From contig DATGKW010000184.1 of NCBI GenBank assembly GCA_035294465.1, positions 1 to 21,101 on the forward strand: DNA of 21,101 nucleotides, in the 5' to 3' direction. A program made the translations under genes and the position numbers. The DNA comes from Paraktedonobacter sp035294465 (GTDB lineage Bacteria > Chloroflexota > Ktedonobacteria > Ktedonobacterales > Ktedonobacteraceae). Shown here one piece after another: positions 1 to 7,671 of this stretch. The notes under the pieces were generated by a model. That model searched no databases. It was not told where the DNA came from and worked only from the letters and a program-made list of their open reading frames with translations. Each line of letters opens with the position of its first letter. Positions within the stretch are counted from its first letter, which is position 1.

Positions 1-240
1 AACCACACCACCTTAGATTAGAGTTTGCTGAGAAGCTGCTGTCCCGCTTGCTATTTGCCTTTCCCCGTGGCATAGTAATAGTGTCTCCAGTGAGTAGAGG
101 TGCCACGAAAATTGGAGGCCGCCAGGGGGTGTAGGAGCGCGATAAATCGCAAGCGAAACGAAGGGCCGCGCACCCGAAGGACCTGGCGCAGACCTGCAAA
201 GGGGGAAGTAGTCCTTCACAAACCCAGAGCAGGCAACTGA
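1..240. other. Left-edge stretch without a recognisable gene
   Basis: No convincing coding sequence is visible. One plus frame is open from the left edge to a TAG at 132-134 (about 43 codons), and a 77-codon minus frame (13-246) has no recognisable domain and no clear ribosome binding site. The piece GTAGGAGCGCGATAAATCGC (about 133-152) contains a small GCGAT/ATCGC stem and has the look of half of a dispersed palindromic repeat, but only one copy is visible here. I checked for tRNA, SRP RNA, RNase P, tmRNA and common riboswitch signatures and recognised none. Confidence 0.3.
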
Positions 241-288
241 GAGCAAGCCCGGTGACGAGAGAAGTACAATCTCGTACCAGGCTTGCTC
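241..288 (+). terminator. Long imperfect hairpin, probable terminator or structured RNA end
   Basis: The arms are GAGCAAGCC (241-249) with GGCTTGCTC (280-288), GGT (251-253) with ACC (276-278), and ACGAGA (255-260) with TCTCGT (270-275). Two single-base bulges face each other and the loop is 9 nt. Read on the plus strand it is followed by ATTTTACTCTCTC, a weak U-rich tract. Read on the minus strand there is no U-run. It could end a transcript that enters from outside the left edge. It could equally be the closing stem of an unrecognised structured RNA in 1-240. Confidence 0.5.
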
Positions 289-335
289 ATTTTACTCTCT
301 CTTCTTTTCCTCTACAATCCGTTGGAGCGGCCTTG

Positions 336-632
336 CTACCATCGCGGGCGTTCCAGGCGATACTGTTGCCTCAGTGCTTTCAGTCTGGCGCGACGCTCCC
401 ACTCGGCCCTATGCCTGCGTTTGTCTATCCCGAAGAGTGCAGAGATGATAGCACCCAGCAGGCGTAGAAAGAAGATAACGATAGCGAAAGCAAGAAAGCC
501 TGCAACAACCAGAAAAAAGAGAAGCATCGAGGGCGGGATGGCGGGAAAGAAGGCGCTGATCTGCTGGAACCAGGCAGTGATCTGTTGCAAAAAAGTGTGC
601 GGCATGGGGTGCGCTCTCTTTAGACTCTCCAT
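336..632 (-). CDS. Small membrane protein with basic C-terminal tail, function unknown
   Basis: This encodes 98 residues starting MESLKRAHPM. The start at 632 is preferred because CAGGAGGGC lies at 638-646, 5 bp upstream; an in-frame ATG at 716 would add 28 residues but lacks such a site. One long hydrophobic stretch (about residues 33-66, including FFLVVAGFLAFAIVIFFL) can form one long or two short membrane helices. An amphipathic, highly basic tail follows (RRHRAEWERRARLKALR), which by the positive-inside rule would face the cytoplasm. No family is recognised. The gene stands alone on the minus strand, divergent from the histidine kinase gene. Confidence 0.6.
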   Translation of the reverse strand: MESLKRAHPMPHTFLQQITAWFQQISAFFPAIPPSMLLFFLVVAGFLAFAIVIFFLRLLGAIISALFGIDKRRHRAEWERRARLKALRQQYRLERPRW

Positions 633-730
633 GAGTTGCCCTCCTGTTTCCAGGAAGGTTGCACATGGCCTCGGCGAACTTTTCCCTACAGATTTGAAAG
701 AACGATAGGAGAGCAAGAAACAGCCTGCCT

Positions 731-750
731 TATTGTATCATATTGTATCA
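731..750 (-). promoter_or_regulatory. Tandem TATTGTATCA repeat; duplicated extended -10 on minus strand
   Basis: The 10-bp unit TATTGTATCA occurs twice head to tail (731-740, 741-750). Read on the minus strand each copy is TGATACAAT, a TGn-TAnAAT extended -10 element pointing at the small membrane protein gene. No good -35 box is visible at 17 bp, which fits extended -10 promoters. The duplicate could give two start sites or simply be chance; nothing shows which copy is used. Confidence 0.35.
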
Positions 751-951
751 AAAGGCTTGCATCATCTATGCAGGCATAACTGCGCGGTTAAACGAGCTGG
801 AGAGTTGCATACGATGAGGGCTAAGGAACCTGTTTTCACGTATGACTGCTGTACTATTTTTTTATGGCCTGGGAAAAGCGTTCTAGGGAAGAACTTCAAT
901 GGATAGCTGGCAGCGTAAGCCCTCCGAATTCAACAAAAAATGTGGCGTCTC

Positions 952-980
952 TAGATATCCACGTTTCTTGGAACTATAAT
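952..980 (+). promoter_or_regulatory. Candidate promoter of the two-component operon
   Basis: TAGATA (952-957) is spaced 17 bp from a perfect TATAAT (975-980) and lies about 60 bp upstream of the kinase start. The -35 matches TTGACA at four of six positions, so the call rests mainly on the -10 box. Confidence 0.4.
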
Positions 981-1043
981 GAGAGATAGGCAGGATACGT
1001 AGGTTGGCATACAAGCCATGGACTGGAAAGCGCCGCAGGAATC

Positions 1044-3752
1044 ATGGAAACAGAATATATCACGCAACTGCAACATATCCTGGAGCGTATGACGGTGGGA
1101 GTGGCAATCCTTGATTGTGCCACTCTGCGCGTCCTGTACGCGAACTCATATTTGACTTCTTTCTGTCCCGAACCGTGGAAGACGCTTGGACTGGTGGGCA
1201 GGCTAGCCGGGGAGATTCTGCCAGCCGATATTTACCGGCTGGCAGAACCCCTTTTCCAGCAAGTCTGCGCAGATGGGCGAAAAGTAAGCCTGGCCGAAAT
1301 CCCTTATGAAGGCTTTCTGGAAACGCGCGGGCGTACCTACTGGCGTATCTCGCTAGAGCTGACTCCCGCGCCTCAAGAGATCGAAGAGAAACGCGGGCTG
1401 CTCGTGATGCTGGAGGATGTTACCAGCAGCGTGCGCGCACGCTTGCAACTGGAGGCGATTCGCCGTATTTCGGCGGCCATCGCGGGGCAATCGCCACTGC
1501 ACGATGTGCTGGATCGCATTCTGCTGGCCATGCAAGAACTGGTTGGCTCGAAGCGCTGCGCGGTGCTGCTGATCGATGCAGAGGAGGACGAGGTTGTGGC
1601 GCAACGTGTATATCACGAGAACACGGATACCGGGAAACTGCTGTCCATGACCGGCCGGACAATGCCTGTGGTGACAATCGCCGCTCAGCAAGGACTGTAC
1701 AAGGGCGCGGAGGATTGGCACCCGCCGGTAAGCGAGCGGCTGCTGCTTGGCGAGGTGCTGCGCACGCGACAGGCGCGGGTAGTGCCGGACACCAGCATGA
1801 TCCCGGAGGTTGAGTTTCCTATTCTGGATGACTATGGCAAGCCGCGTCGTCCTGGCTCAGTTGTCTGCGTGCCGATTCTGGAAACGCTGCCGGAAGGCGT
1901 GCCCGGCGCGGTTCTGGGCACCATCGAGATCTATCACCGGCGCGCGCGCGGCCTGCCAGGCGAAGAAGTGAGGCTGCTGGAACAGTTCGCGCCGCAGGCT
2001 GGTCTGGCTATCCAGAATGCCAGACTCTTTCAGCGCACAAAGCTCCTGGCGCGTCTGGCCCGGCAGCAGGCGCACCAGTTAGAGAATGTGATGCGCGCCA
2101 TCCCCGACGGGGTGATTATCTACGACGCCGACTGGCGCTTGCTCTCGATCAATCACACAGCGCGGCGCTTGCTTGGTCTCTCGGACGACGATATTGGCCT
2201 GCATATCAAACAGGCGCTCGCGCGCAGCAAGGCGCAATTTCCGCCCGACTCGCCGCTCATTTCCAACCTGATGGCCAGCATGACCCATCCCACAGACTAC
2301 CAGCCGGTCGATGAATTCGAGATGACCGGGGCCGATCAGCGGGTCTACACCATGCGCCGCTCGAAGGCCCCGATCCGCGACGAGACCGGGCAGATCTTCG
2401 CCTATGTCGTTGTCTACCACGATGTGACCGAGCAGGCTGAGGCCCGCAAACAGATCGAGGCGGAAGTCAAGGCGCGTACGGCCGAACTGGCGCAGCGCAA
2501 CGCCGTTTTACAGGAAACGCAAGCTACCCTCCGTTCCTATACCGACCGCTTGCGCCTCCTACTCGAACGTTTGCCGGCGGGCGTGATGTTGATCGGGATG
2601 GAGGACCACCAGGTAGGATTGATGAATAACCAGGCGGAACAACTGCTCCAGCGCATGGGCACGCACCCGTTGCAACTTGCCAGCGCGGCGCTGGAAGCTG
2701 GCCGCCCGCTGGCGGAAGCGTCTGGCATGAATATTGAGAAATTGCTCAGAGATGTTACAATGTACGATGCCGCGGGCGCGGTTGTGCCATACGAGGCGCA
2801 GCCACTCTACCAGGCCCTGCACCGGGGCGTGGCAGGCGAGGCGGAACTTTCGACCCGCTTGCCGGATGGGCAGACGCTCAATCTGCTGGTCAAGGCCGCT
2901 CCCCTGCTGGACAGCGACGGTACAGCCATCAACACAGTGCTGGTCTGGCAGGATATCACCTGGATCAAAGCTATGGAGCGCGCCCGTGAAAACTTTTTCA
3001 CAACTATGGCCCATGAACTTAAGACGCCGCTGGCCAACATTCGCGCCCACCTGAGCGCCTTACAGGCCCGCGACATGGCCTGGTCGCCCGAAGATCAGCT
3101 GCGTTTTCTGCGCACGGCGGATGAGCAGGTCGAGCGACTGGTTGACATGATCAACCATTTTCTCGACGCTTCGCGCGTGGAGGCCGGGGCGCTCCGTCCC
3201 GAAATGGAGCCTATTCTGCTGCCGGAGATGTTCGAGGATGTGCAAGAGCGCCTGGAAGCGCTGGTGGCCTCATCACAACGCCGGCTGGAGATCTCCGCGC
3301 CGGATACATTGCCCGCCGTATATGCCGACTATGAGCTGATCATGGGTGTGCTGATCAATTTACTGAGCAATGCTTTTCGCTACGCACCCGTAGGGGATGC
3401 GGTACACCTGGAGGCCGCGCTCAAGCTGGAAGACGGGCAGCCGTGCGGGGTGACGTTGAGCGTGACTGATCGCGGACCGGGCATCCCGCTCGCCCGACAA
3501 TCCGAGCTATTTACGCGCTTCAGTACTTTCGCGGAGGCGCGACGTCCTGCGGCAGACCGGCCAGGCCAGGCTGCGGTTGACACGCCGGAGAGGCGCTCTG
3601 GTGACAAACGCTGGAGTCCCGCTACGGGTCTGGGCCTCTATATCAGCAAAGGGGTAATTGAGGCTCACGGAAGCACACTCGAACTCAGGAGCAGCCCCGG
3701 CAAGGGCACAACATTCGCATTTACGCTCCCGCTGGCCGGTCAGGCCGAGTAG
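1044..3752 (+). CDS. Multi-sensor histidine kinase (PAS-GAF-PAS-PAS-HisKA-HATPase)
   Basis: This 902-residue protein is a sensor kinase that autophosphorylates on His and passes the phosphate to a response regulator. Visible order: a PAS-like domain (about 5-130), GAF (about 135-330), PAS (about 345-475), a short coiled coil, a third PAS (about 500-640), HisKA and HATPase_c. The H-box is FFTTMAHELKTPL with the phospho-acceptor His657. The N-box is LINLLSNAFRYAP with Asn772/Asn776. The G1 box is DRGPGIP and the G2 box GLGLYISKGV. A charged linker (about 830-855) lies in the ATP-lid region. No signal peptide or membrane helix is visible, so it is probably soluble and senses an internal cue. The PAS/GAF ligands cannot be told from sequence. 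GCAGGA sits just upstream of the ATG. The response regulator gene follows after 25 bp, so the two probably form an operon and a cognate pair. Confidence 0.92.
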   Translation: METEYITQLQHILERMTVGVAILDCATLRVLYANSYLTSFCPEPWKTLGLVGRLAGEILPADIYRLAEPLFQQVCADGRKVSLAEIPYEGFLETRGRTYWRISLELTPAPQEIEEKRGLLVMLEDVTSSVRARLQLEAIRRISAAIAGQSPLHDVLDRILLAMQELVGSKRCAVLLIDAEEDEVVAQRVYHENTDTGKLLSMTGRTMPVVTIAAQQGLYKGAEDWHPPVSERLLLGEVLRTRQARVVPDTSMIPEVEFPILDDYGKPRRPGSVVCVPILETLPEGVPGAVLGTIEIYHRRARGLPGEEVRLLEQFAPQAGLAIQNARLFQRTKLLARLARQQAHQLENVMRAIPDGVIIYDADWRLLSINHTARRLLGLSDDDIGLHIKQALARSKAQFPPDSPLISNLMASMTHPTDYQPVDEFEMTGADQRVYTMRRSKAPIRDETGQIFAYVVVYHDVTEQAEARKQIEAEVKARTAELAQRNAVLQETQATLRSYTDRLRLLLERLPAGVMLIGMEDHQVGLMNNQAEQLLQRMGTHPLQLASAALEAGRPLAEASGMNIEKLLRDVTMYDAAGAVVPYEAQPLYQALHRGVAGEAELSTRLPDGQTLNLLVKAAPLLDSDGTAINTVLVWQDITWIKAMERARENFFTTMAHELKTPLANIRAHLSALQARDMAWSPEDQLRFLRTADEQVERLVDMINHFLDASRVEAGALRPEMEPILLPEMFEDVQERLEALVASSQRRLEISAPDTLPAVYADYELIMGVLINLLSNAFRYAPVGDAVHLEAALKLEDGQPCGVTLSVTDRGPGIPLARQSELFTRFSTFAEARRPAADRPGQAAVDTPERRSGDKRWSPATGLGLYISKGVIEAHGSTLELRSSPGKGTTFAFTLPLAGQAE

Positions 3753-3777
3753 GAGCCTGGATAGAGGAGGCGCCCAT

Positions 3778-4524
3778 ATGGCTACAACGGAGAAAAAGGT
3801 TCGGATTCTTTGCGTAGAGGATGACGCGCAGATGCGCAGCTTCCTGCAAGCGCAACTGCGCGCGCGCGGCTTTCTGGTCCAATCGGTGCGCGATGGAGCG
3901 CAGGCTATTGATCAGGCTGCCTTCTTTGAGCCACAACTTATCCTGCTCGATCTCTCCCTGCCCTCGCTGGATGGCCTGGAATTCCTGCGCCGCCTGCGCG
4001 AATGGAGCAGCGCACCCGTGATCATTCTCTCGGCCCACGACGAGGAACGCGTCAAGATCAAAGCGCTGGACGAAGGGGCCGACGATTATCTGACCAAGCC
4101 CTTCAGCCTGAATGAACTGCTGGCTCGCGTGCGCGTTGCCCTGCGCCGGGCCGACGAAACAGAGCGCTTGCGCAGCGGGCTAGGCGGCGGCGAGGGCCAG
4201 CGCTCCTTCTATCGGCGCGGCGGCGAAAATGGCCTGCTGGTCGATTATGCCCATCGCCTGGTGCGCAGCGGTGGCCAGGAAATTCACCTCACCCCAACCG
4301 AATACGACCTGCTTTGCGAACTGACGCGCAACGCAGGCAAAGTTCTTACCCACAAAGATCTTCTCCAGCGTGTCTGGGGGCCGGACTACAGCGGCGAAAA
4401 CACCTACCTGCGCACTTTTATCCGCCACCTGCGCCGCAAACTGGAGCCTGATCCCACTCGCCCACGTTTTCTGCTGAACGAGTTGGGTGTCGGGTATTAT
4501 GTTCCTTTGCCGGATGATGCCTGA
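3778..4524 (+). CDS. OmpR/KdpE-type response regulator
   Basis: This is a 248-residue DNA-binding response regulator, partner of the kinase just upstream. The receiver domain (about 8-120) has the acidic pair Asp15/Asp16, phospho-acceptor Asp58 (LILLDLSLP), Ser85 in the Thr/Ser switch position and Lys107 (YLTKPF). A winged-helix output domain (about 150-245) includes LTPTEYDLLCELTRNAGKV and ends in the typical GVGYY hairpin. The phrases YLRTFIRHLRRKLEPDP and RPRFLLNE resemble the KdpE subgroup, but no kdpABC genes lie here, so I do not assign a symbol. The start at 3778 is chosen because GAGGAGG (3764-3770) sits 7 bp upstream; the frame is open further up, inside the kinase gene. The gene faces the exporter gene across 50 bp with no visible terminator. 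Confidence 0.93.
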   Translation: MATTEKKVRILCVEDDAQMRSFLQAQLRARGFLVQSVRDGAQAIDQAAFFEPQLILLDLSLPSLDGLEFLRRLREWSSAPVIILSAHDEERVKIKALDEGADDYLTKPFSLNELLARVRVALRRADETERLRSGLGGGEGQRSFYRRGGENGLLVDYAHRLVRSGGQEIHLTPTEYDLLCELTRNAGKVLTHKDLLQRVWGPDYSGENTYLRTFIRHLRRKLEPDPTRPRFLLNELGVGYYVPLPDDA

Positions 4525-4574
4525 GATTTCAAATCGTACCTTACCGATCTTCTACCTGTATGCGATGTACTCGG

Positions 4575-6869
4575 CTAATCTCCCCTCTGCTCTTCCTGTA
4601 GATGAAGCATTTCTTGCTGTTCGATCTCGTTGTAGATCTCGACCAGGCTCAAATGATACTGGTGGGCGACCGCGAGCAACTGGCTGACGGCAGCAGATAG
4701 GTGGCGCTGGCGCTCCTCGACGGTTTTCTGACGTTCGATCTCCATATAAACCTCATCTAGACTCATATTGGCCTCGTGGGCAGCGGCTAGCAACTGACTG
4801 ATGGCGGCGGTAAGCTGAGGCGACTGCTTCTCCTCGCTTTCCGGCAGAGGAACCAGCGAGGGTGCGCCCCGCAGAGCGGGAGTCACAGGAACCGTTGAGG
4901 CCGGTACGGGCTGGTGTTGCCCGTTGCTGTGGGACGCCTGCGAGAACGACGGCTGGCGGGGCAGGCGCGGAATCCTGGCCGTATCAGCCAGGCCACCCTC
5001 TTCTATGTCCAACCCGTTGCCTTGACTACCCGCTCTGGCAGAAATGGGCAAGCTCTCTTCGAGGTTCAGTCCATGGCTTCCGTTGCCAGTGACCTTGACC
5101 GTGGCAGGCAGTCCTTCCTCCAGATTCAGTACACCGGCTCCGGCGTCGATGATCTCCTCCTGCGGGCGCTGGGCCTTGCCGCGAATTGTCGAGGCGGCGG
5201 CGGAGACTACGCAAACTCCGGCAGCAATAAAGAAGGCCATGCGCATACCATCCATGAATGGCGACGAGATCAGGTTGGGGAAGAAGCTGTGCCCCAGCAG
5301 TGTGTTCTGAGCCGTGATGGGTAGTTGCTGCAGGACCTGGCCCGGCAGCATGGACTGCATCGGGTTGTAGCCCAGAAAGGCCGCGAAGAGCGCTGCGATT
5401 GGTGGCAGGTGGGAGACGCCATTCGCGATGGTAGGCGGCAGGCCGACGTTCATCAGGCCCCTGGAGAGCGTCGAGGGCAGCGAACTGGCCAGGCCGAAGG
5501 TGACAATGCTAAAGAACATCGTCATGCTGACCACCGACGAGGCGTTCATAAAAGTGGCGCGCATGCCAGAACCTACGCCGCGCTGCTCCGGGGGCACATC
5601 GTTCAACGATAGGGTAGTATTCGGGGCCGAGAACATGCCCTGACCGATGCCCATGCAGACCAGGATCACGGCGAACCAGATATAGTCAAAATTCGCAGGG
5701 AGGAGCGTCAACAGGATAAAGCAGACGGCCTGCACAAGCATACCGCTTGTTGCGAAGAGGCGCTGACCCAGGCGATCCGAAAGCACACCGGAGAGCGGGC
5801 CTATCAGAATGAAGCCGACCATGAGCGGAAGCATGTAGATACCAGCCCACAGCGGGGTATCGGCGAAGCTGTAGCCATGCAGAGGCAGCCAGATGCCCTG
5901 AAGCCAGATGATCAACATGAATTGCAGGCCACCGCGTACCATGCCGGCGCAGAGGTTCGCGATATTGCCACTTGCAAATGAGATGATCTTGAAAAGCTTG
6001 AGATTGAACATCGGCGCTTCGACACGCGTCTCAATCCACACAAACAGCAGCAGCAGGAGCACGCCGATTACCAGGCAGGCGATCACAGACGGATTGGCCC
6101 AACCCATCGGGCTGCTCCCATACGGCTCCAGGCCATAGGTCATGCCGATCAGAGCAATGGTCAGGCCCAGGAAGAACGTGAGGTTGCCCAGCCAGTCGAT
6201 TTTCTGGCGCTTGCCGGTCTGTGCTGTCTCACGCAGCATCAGGTATGCCCAGATTGTGCCTACGATGCCCACCGGCACGCTGACCAGGAAGACCAGACGC
6301 CAGTCAATCGCGGCAAGTACTCCGCCCAGGATCAGACCAAGAATCGAGCCGAGGATGGCTGCTACCTGATTAATGCCCAGCGCCATGCCGCGCTGCTTGA
6401 GTGGAAAAGCGTCCAGCAGAATGGCTGTGCTGTTAGCCATGAGCAGAGCGCCGCCCACAGCCTGCACCAGACGGAAGCCGATCATCAACGTAGCGGCTAT
6501 GTCCTTGCTGCCGGGTGTGATATACAGCAGAATACTGCCTATGCTAAAAATCGCGAAGCCCAGGTTATACATGCGCACGCGGCCAAACATGTCTGAGATA
6601 CGGCCCAGCGAAACCACCAGAGTCGCAGTGAGCAGCATATAGCCCATGAGCATCCAGAGCAGGTAATTGGTATTGCCGGGGTTCAGCGGATCAATACCGA
6701 TGCCATTGAAGATGGCGGGTAGCGAGATCAACACAATGCTGGAGTTGATGGTAGCCATCAAGATACCCAGTGTCGTATTAGAAAGCGCGATCCATTTATA
6801 ATGAGGGCCAGGCGGCCGGAGTCTGCGAGGAATGTTGGTAGGGGTAGCCGTGAGTTGAACTTGCGACAT
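4575..6869 (-). CDS. MFS drug exporter, DHA2 (EmrB/QacA) type, with repeat-bearing C-terminal tail
   Basis: This 764-residue protein is a predicted proton-driven exporter of the 14-helix DHA2 family. The core (about 1-562) starts with a short basic cytoplasmic segment and has many hydrophobic helices. Motif A after the second helix reads GRISDMFGRVRMYNLGF. A motif-C-like GINQVAAILGSILGLILGG has Leu where the usual Pro would be. About 200 extra residues follow the last helix (after MAFFIAAGVCVVSAAAS), whereas EmrB-type proteins usually end there at about 510 residues. The tail holds three LNLEE-type repeats, a Pro/Ser-rich linker and two copies of a helical motif. The start at 6869 is preferred over 6914 because AAAGGAG lies upstream (about 11 bp) and 6914 would overlap tetR. 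It lies 31 bp after tetR and is probably co-transcribed. The substrate is unknown. Confidence 0.9.
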   Translation of the reverse strand: MSQVQLTATPTNIPRRLRPPGPHYKWIALSNTTLGILMATINSSIVLISLPAIFNGIGIDPLNPGNTNYLLWMLMGYMLLTATLVVSLGRISDMFGRVRMYNLGFAIFSIGSILLYITPGSKDIAATLMIGFRLVQAVGGALLMANSTAILLDAFPLKQRGMALGINQVAAILGSILGLILGGVLAAIDWRLVFLVSVPVGIVGTIWAYLMLRETAQTGKRQKIDWLGNLTFFLGLTIALIGMTYGLEPYGSSPMGWANPSVIACLVIGVLLLLLFVWIETRVEAPMFNLKLFKIISFASGNIANLCAGMVRGGLQFMLIIWLQGIWLPLHGYSFADTPLWAGIYMLPLMVGFILIGPLSGVLSDRLGQRLFATSGMLVQAVCFILLTLLPANFDYIWFAVILVCMGIGQGMFSAPNTTLSLNDVPPEQRGVGSGMRATFMNASSVVSMTMFFSIVTFGLASSLPSTLSRGLMNVGLPPTIANGVSHLPPIAALFAAFLGYNPMQSMLPGQVLQQLPITAQNTLLGHSFFPNLISSPFMDGMRMAFFIAAGVCVVSAAASTIRGKAQRPQEEIIDAGAGVLNLEEGLPATVKVTGNGSHGLNLEESLPISARAGSQGNGLDIEEGGLADTARIPRLPRQPSFSQASHSNGQHQPVPASTVPVTPALRGAPSLVPLPESEEKQSPQLTAAISQLLAAAHEANMSLDEVYMEIERQKTVEERQRHLSAAVSQLLAVAHQYHLSLVEIYNEIEQQEMLHLQEEQRGD
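4614..4814 (-). repeat. Two coding repeats of a 29-residue helical motif in the MFS tail
   Basis: Copy 1 covers bases 4728-4814 (protein residues about 686-714) and begins LTAAISQLLAAAHEANMSL. Copy 2 covers 4614-4700 (about 724-752) and begins LSAAVSQLLAVAHQYHLSL. They agree at 18 of 29 positions with mostly conservative changes elsewhere; both end in (D/V)E(V/I)Y-EIE-Q. The copies are 38 residues apart. They look like an internal tandem duplication of a helix-loop-helix unit, followed by Gln/Glu-rich sequence that could form a coiled coil. Confidence 0.75.
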
Positions 6870-6900
6870 GCAGAGAGATACTCCTTTCAGAATGCCAGAA

Positions 6901-7500
6901 TTATGCCCGTGCAACCATCGTCCACAGAAGCTGAGAGAGCCGCTGTTCCAGTTCGGTCAGCGGGTAGTGCTTGCCGAGGATCTCGAAGACTCCGGTGAAT
7001 GATCCAATGATGGTGGCTGCGACCAGTTCGTAATCGAGGCCGTCGCGAAAGATTCCGGACCGGGCGCCTCGCTCAATCACCCCGCTAATCAGATCAACAA
7101 ACTGTGTTCGCAGGGCCTCTCTCCGTACTGGATCAAACAGCCTGGCCAACCGTGGATCACGGATCACGACGAAGACAGAGCGATACTGCTGCTGCACGCG
7201 CAGTCCCGCCGAAACCAGCGCCTGCAGCGCGGCGCGTGGGTTGTCAGTGTAAGGCTCAATGGCCAGGCGGATCTGCGCCAGGGCATCTTCAACGCTTTCG
7301 CTAATAATGGCGCGCAGGAGCTCTTCCCGATTACCAAAATGGCGATAGAGCGTGCCCACTCCAACCTGAGCGCGTGCGGCGATATCGTTAACTTCCAGGT
7401 CGAGCCCGGATTGCGCGAACGCGGCCAGAGCCACCTCAAGCAGGCGAGCGCGATTGGTCACGGCATCGGCGCGTTTGCACTCTCTTTCGACGTGGCTCAT
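6901..7500 (-). CDS. TetR/AcrR-family transcriptional repressor
   Basis: This 199-residue TetR-type regulator has an N-terminal helix-turn-helix at about residues 35-60 (VNDIAARAQVGVGTLYRHFG, followed by NREELL), the hallmark of the family. The C-terminal half is the ligand-binding and dimer domain. The start at 7500 is supported by GAGGAG 7 bp upstream of the ATG. It is the first gene of a minus-strand operon with the MFS exporter 31 bp downstream. A near-perfect palindrome just past the predicted transcription start suggests it represses its own operon until an exporter substrate binds. The ligand cannot be predicted. Confidence 0.93.
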   Translation of the reverse strand: MSHVERECKRADAVTNRARLLEVALAAFAQSGLDLEVNDIAARAQVGVGTLYRHFGNREELLRAIISESVEDALAQIRLAIEPYTDNPRAALQALVSAGLRVQQQYRSVFVVIRDPRLARLFDPVRREALRTQFVDLISGVIERGARSGIFRDGLDYELVAATIIGSFTGVFEILGKHYPLTELEQRLSQLLWTMVARA

Positions 7501-7530
7501 GCACTTTCTCCTCAGCTCTCCTCTCTATAT

Positions 7531-7550
7531 GGAAGCGGAATTCCGTTTCC
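7531..7550. promoter_or_regulatory. 20-bp palindrome, candidate TetR operator
   Basis: GGAAGCGGAATTCCGTTTCC is a dyad with 9 of 10 matching pairs and no spacer. On the minus strand it begins 8 bases after the -10 box, so it covers roughly +2 to +21 of the tetR-exporter transcript, where bound repressor would block RNA polymerase. I saw no second copy elsewhere in the window. Confidence 0.65.
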
Positions 7551-7558
7551 GTATAATG

Positions 7559-7587
7559 AGTATAGCGAAGCGAGAGGCAGTTGTCAA
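7559..7587 (-). promoter_or_regulatory. Strong sigma70-type promoter of the tetR-exporter operon
   Basis: On the minus strand TTGACA (7582-7587) is followed after exactly 17 bp by TATACT (7559-7564). The -35 is perfect and the -10 matches five of six positions. The predicted start lies near 7552, giving a leader of about 50 nt with the palindrome inside it. Confidence 0.75.
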
Positions 7588-7671
7588 ACAGATGACTCCA
7601 CTCGCTTGTGCAGTTCCTGGACAGGTCAATGATACGCTGCTCCAGGTGTTCTTCCAAAGAAACGCGCAGGA

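Larger units (their letters stand above)
717..1043. other. Divergent intergenic region before the histidine kinase
   Basis: No gene is seen. It holds the tandem TATTGTATCA repeat at its left end, a small TGCAT/ATGCA inverted repeat (758-772) and, near the right end, a sigma70-like promoter for the kinase operon. An AT-rich core around 850-950 has no obvious structure. Confidence 0.5.

Noticed and set aside
1..300. tRNA, SRP RNA, RNase P RNA, tmRNA or riboswitch in the left edge
   Set aside because: No diagnostic sequence was recognised by eye: no TTCGA loop with an acceptor stem, no GGAAGGAAGC SRP loop, and no cobalamin, SAM, FMN or TPP cores. Only the hairpin at 241-288 could be supported.
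252..716. Several overlapping open frames on both strands at 252-716
   Set aside because: Only the minus frame ending at 336 has a strong ribosome site and a sensible membrane-protein composition; the others are its shadows.
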